Made by a program: the position numbers and the translations under genes. A DNA stretch of 23,526 nucleotides from Methanobacteriota archaeon (GTDB taxonomy: Archaea > Thermoplasmatota > Poseidoniia > Poseidoniales > SP79), in assembly GCA_002715545.1 (NCBI GenBank), contig PAZI01000051.1, positions 1-23,526 on the forward strand, written 5' to 3'. Shown here one piece after another: positions 21,982 to 23,526 of the stretch (positions are counted from its first letter, which is position 1; each line of letters opens with the position of its first letter). The notes under the pieces were generated by a model, which did no database searches, was not told where the DNA came from, and saw only the letters and a program-made list of their open reading frames with translations.

Positions 21982-23232
21982 TCAGCTGCCTGTGGTTGAA
22001 CACTCATCCATCTGTATGCGGAATCTATCAATTCCCGAAGCATGTACTGCACACAAGCCGATGGCAGTAACAAGATGACCCATGCCAAGGGCTTGGATGG
22101 GGTTCAGTTCGCCTCCTAACAATCCATTGCTGATGATCGAGATACTCCCTGCGTATCCGTAGGCAAAGGCGGTGGCCCAGAATACTGCATTCATGGGCGT
22201 GAATAAGTGCATGTCGCCCTTTGCTCGATTGGACAGTGCCCACATCGCACTCAGCACGGTGATAATCATGAGGATGACCTCCTCGGCAATTTCGATGATG
22301 TCGTCACTGCCAAGGATGAATTTACGATGGAATGAGAATAGATGCCATGCAACGAATCCAAGGACGATGATGGACCAGACTAGGGCACGTCTCTGGCCAG
22401 ATTTATGGGACCCGAGCTCGTTGAGCCTGCCTGTCTGTCGTCGAAGAACAAGGTCTGTGATAATCCCACAGGTGATAACGAACGTTAGACCACTGAAGGG
22501 AAATGCCCCTTCAGGTCCCATTATTATTGCCTGAAACCATGACAACGATTCCTTTGTCGGGTCAATCCATGGTTTGACTGAGAAGAACAAGATGTGCAAT
22601 ATGGTTGCTGTAATGACGATGATGATGATGACTTGGCGCCGAAATCTGATTGAATCAAAATCGTTCGTACCGACCTTGAGAGGTGCCAGTTTCATGGTCA
22701 TGGTTTCGGCAGGCACTCGGAAGGCAGCAGCTTGCATCAGTGACCAAACGCAGAACATGATCGCTAGCAGCCATGGGAAGACATGCATCGTTCCAGCAAT
22801 GCTGAGAACTCCATCTCCCGAGATGGAGGCAAGGATCGTACCTGCGATGACACCTGCAATGATGATTGGCATGAGCAAGGAACCAACAACAGCAGTCAGT
22901 ACTCTGGTACCGCCAGCGACTGGACTGGCCCGAATCATGCGCCCAATACCTTCGTGCTGTGCAGCAACGGCAGTCAAAGAATATGCGACTGAGAGTGAGA
23001 TAAATATCACAGCAGCTGTATCGAGCGACAGAATTCCAATTCGAGTCAACGTGTGAATGGCCACAGATGCTGAAACAACTAGCATGACATGTGCTATTGT
23101 TTCACGAGCAAGCAATGTTCCAACAAGATTCCGCAGTGTCATAACATTGGACTCGTCGAGATCTATGCTTGGGACTTCGGTGTCAGAGGGCTTGTCTCCC
23201 TTCGAATCGAGTTCGTCCACGGAGATAGACAT
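21982..23232 (-). CDS. Polytopic membrane protein of unknown function
   Basis: This protein of 416 residues from ATG 23232 (428 from ATG 23268) was not recognised. A Ser/Asp/Glu-rich cytoplasmic-type N-terminus of about 30 residues is followed by roughly ten or eleven hydrophobic segments spread evenly over the chain, including LLMPIIIAGVIAGTILA, FPWLLAIMFCVWSLMQAA, VIIIIVITATILHILFF, VWSIIVLGFVAWHLFSF and VILMIITVLSAMWAL. The short C-terminal tail is charged. No transporter or enzyme signature is visible. I prefer ATG 23232 because the longer start would overlap the start codon of the divergent gene; neither has a Shine-Dalgarno site. It converges with the FtsZ-family gene, 7 bases apart. 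The gatgatgatgat stretch near 22617-22630 only encodes an Ile/Val-rich helix. Confidence 0.75.
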   Translation of the reverse strand: MSISVDELDSKGDKPSDTEVPSIDLDESNVMTLRNLVGTLLARETIAHVMLVVSASVAIHTLTRIGILSLDTAAVIFISLSVAYSLTAVAAQHEGIGRMIRASPVAGGTRVLTAVVGSLLMPIIIAGVIAGTILASISGDGVLSIAGTMHVFPWLLAIMFCVWSLMQAAAFRVPAETMTMKLAPLKVGTNDFDSIRFRRQVIIIIVITATILHILFFSVKPWIDPTKESLSWFQAIIMGPEGAFPFSGLTFVITCGIITDLVLRRQTGRLNELGSHKSGQRRALVWSIIVLGFVAWHLFSFHRKFILGSDDIIEIAEEVILMIITVLSAMWALSNRAKGDMHLFTPMNAVFWATAFAYGYAGSISIISNGLLGGELNPIQALGMGHLVTAIGLCAVHASGIDRFRIQMDECSTTGS

Positions 23233-23239
23233 GGGAGAT

Positions 23240-23248
23240 TGTATATCA
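23240..23248 (+). promoter_or_regulatory. Putative TATA box upstream of the last gene
   Basis: TGTATATCA is centred about 23 to 24 bases upstream of ATG 23267 and would give a leaderless or nearly leaderless transcript on the plus strand. It is nearly symmetric, so it might also act on the minus strand, but then the start point would fall inside the membrane-protein gene. Confidence 0.45.
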
Positions 23249-23250
23249 CT

Positions 23251-23264
23251 CTCCCCATGGGGAG
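23251..23264. repeat. Perfect 14-base palindrome between divergent starts
   Basis: CTCCCCATGGGGAG is its own reverse complement. It lies between the putative TATA element and ATG 23267 of the plus-strand gene, and 18 bases upstream of ATG 23232 on the other strand. The position fits an operator for a dimeric regulator, but a single copy of this size can also arise by chance. Confidence 0.5.
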
Positions 23265-23266
23265 TC

Positions 23267-23526
23267 ATGGGTGTGCGGCGAAAGAGATGGCGATGGGTCG
23301 CCTGCGGCCCAGACCCTCCGTCAGCTGAAACAGTCCACAGCGTGCTTAGAGATTTGGATCATGGTGTTCTTGGATTGACACATTCTGAGACCGGTGTTGG
23401 TGTCCTCCTTGTACGGGTGTTGCGTGAGCAATTGGGTGATGCGCTATCAACTCTTGATTTAGCGGGAGTTCCAACAATGTCCACGTCAGGCACCGTTCGA
23501 ACATTACGACAACGCCATGCTCTGCC
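23267..23526 (+). CDS. Unrecognised protein, 5' part only
   Basis: An open frame from ATG 23267 runs off the end of the window (86 codons visible). It starts with a basic stretch (MGVRRKRWRW), then A-C-G-P-D-P-P-S, and continues as a soluble, Leu/Val-rich alpha/beta-looking sequence with ETVHSVLRDLDHGVLGLTHS, ETGVGVLLVRVLREQLGD and a GTVRTLRQRH stretch. The codon pattern and absence of stops suggest a real gene, and a TATA-like element lies at leaderless spacing. GTG 23273 is an alternative start. I do not recognise the family from this fragment. Confidence 0.6.
   Translation, partial: MGVRRKRWRWVACGPDPPSAETVHSVLRDLDHGVLGLTHSETGVGVLLVRVLREQLGDALSTLDLAGVPTMSTSGTVRTLRQRHAL

Noticed and set aside
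22610..22632. Run of GAT/ATG triplets that looks like a trinucleotide repeat
   Set aside because: On the coding (minus) strand it encodes an Ile/Val-rich membrane helix of the polytopic protein, and the run is short and imperfect.
22574..23056. Plus-strand open frame of 160 codons inside the membrane-protein gene
   Set aside because: Its Met/Thr-rich composition is what reading the opposite strand of an Ile/Val/Ala-rich membrane protein produces; no start signal is seen.
1..23526. CRISPR arrays, insertion sequences, tRNA or rRNA genes, prophage or defence genes
   Set aside because: I saw no regularly spaced direct repeats, transposase or integrase motifs, cloverleaf-like genes or rRNA signatures by eye; a covariance-model search would be needed to exclude a small RNA gene.

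Overview
The window reads as a compact archaeal genome fragment, most likely from a marine Group II/III-type euryarchaeon (Poseidoniales or relatives). Archaeal markers are RNA polymerase subunit L (Rpo11), a DUF2240-type protein, an archaeal-length TruD, a divergent FtsZ-family protein, and TATA-like boxes about 26-28 bases upstream of the starts of leading genes. Genes inside operons instead carry GAGGTG-type Shine-Dalgarno sites. The lineage is inferred from gene content only. Genes are densely packed, with ATGA overlaps and convergent 3' overlaps. I saw no tRNA, rRNA, CRISPR array, insertion sequence or gene-free stretch over 300 bases.

Layout. 1-1243 (+): a HisA-like protein and a DUF2240-like protein. 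1204-3756 (-): a 12-helix RND/MMPL-type exporter. 3826-5510 (+): rpoL and truD. 5513-7963 (-): a biotin-dependent acyl-CoA carboxylase operon (carboxyltransferase, a 62-residue accessory protein, biotin carrier, then a small Cys-rich protein). 8031-12992 (+): B12-binding subunit of methylmalonyl-CoA mutase, MeaB-type GTPase, dolichol/phytol-kinase-like membrane protein, asparagine synthase and a glutamate-cysteine ligase of the Acidithiobacillus (ferrooxidans) type. 12962-20657 (-): a seven-gene respiratory operon. 20733-21974 (+): a TPR protein and the FtsZ-family protein. 21982-23232 (-): a polytopic membrane protein. 23267-end (+): the start of an unrecognised gene.

How they work together. 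The divergent carboxylase and mutase/MeaB genes fit the propionyl-CoA to methylmalonyl-CoA to succinyl-CoA route. The biotin carboxylase and the large mutase subunit are not in the window.

The most striking part is the respiratory operon. In transcription order it encodes a secreted, membrane-anchored protein with a C-x-C-H motif, a two-helix membrane protein, a Tat-type Rieske protein, a b6-type cytochrome b with a cysteine at the heme-ci position, a 1344-residue fusion, a 2x[4Fe-4S] ferredoxin and a small membrane protein. The fusion joins a subunit-IV-like cytochrome b C-terminal domain (Qo motif PDWY), about five Ig-like repeats outside the membrane, a membrane anchor, and a cytoplasmic HdrD-like iron-sulfur module with two CCG domains. 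It appears to physically connect a quinol-oxidising b6/Rieske core with a heterodisulfide-reductase-like catalytic module. I know of no described complex with this architecture.
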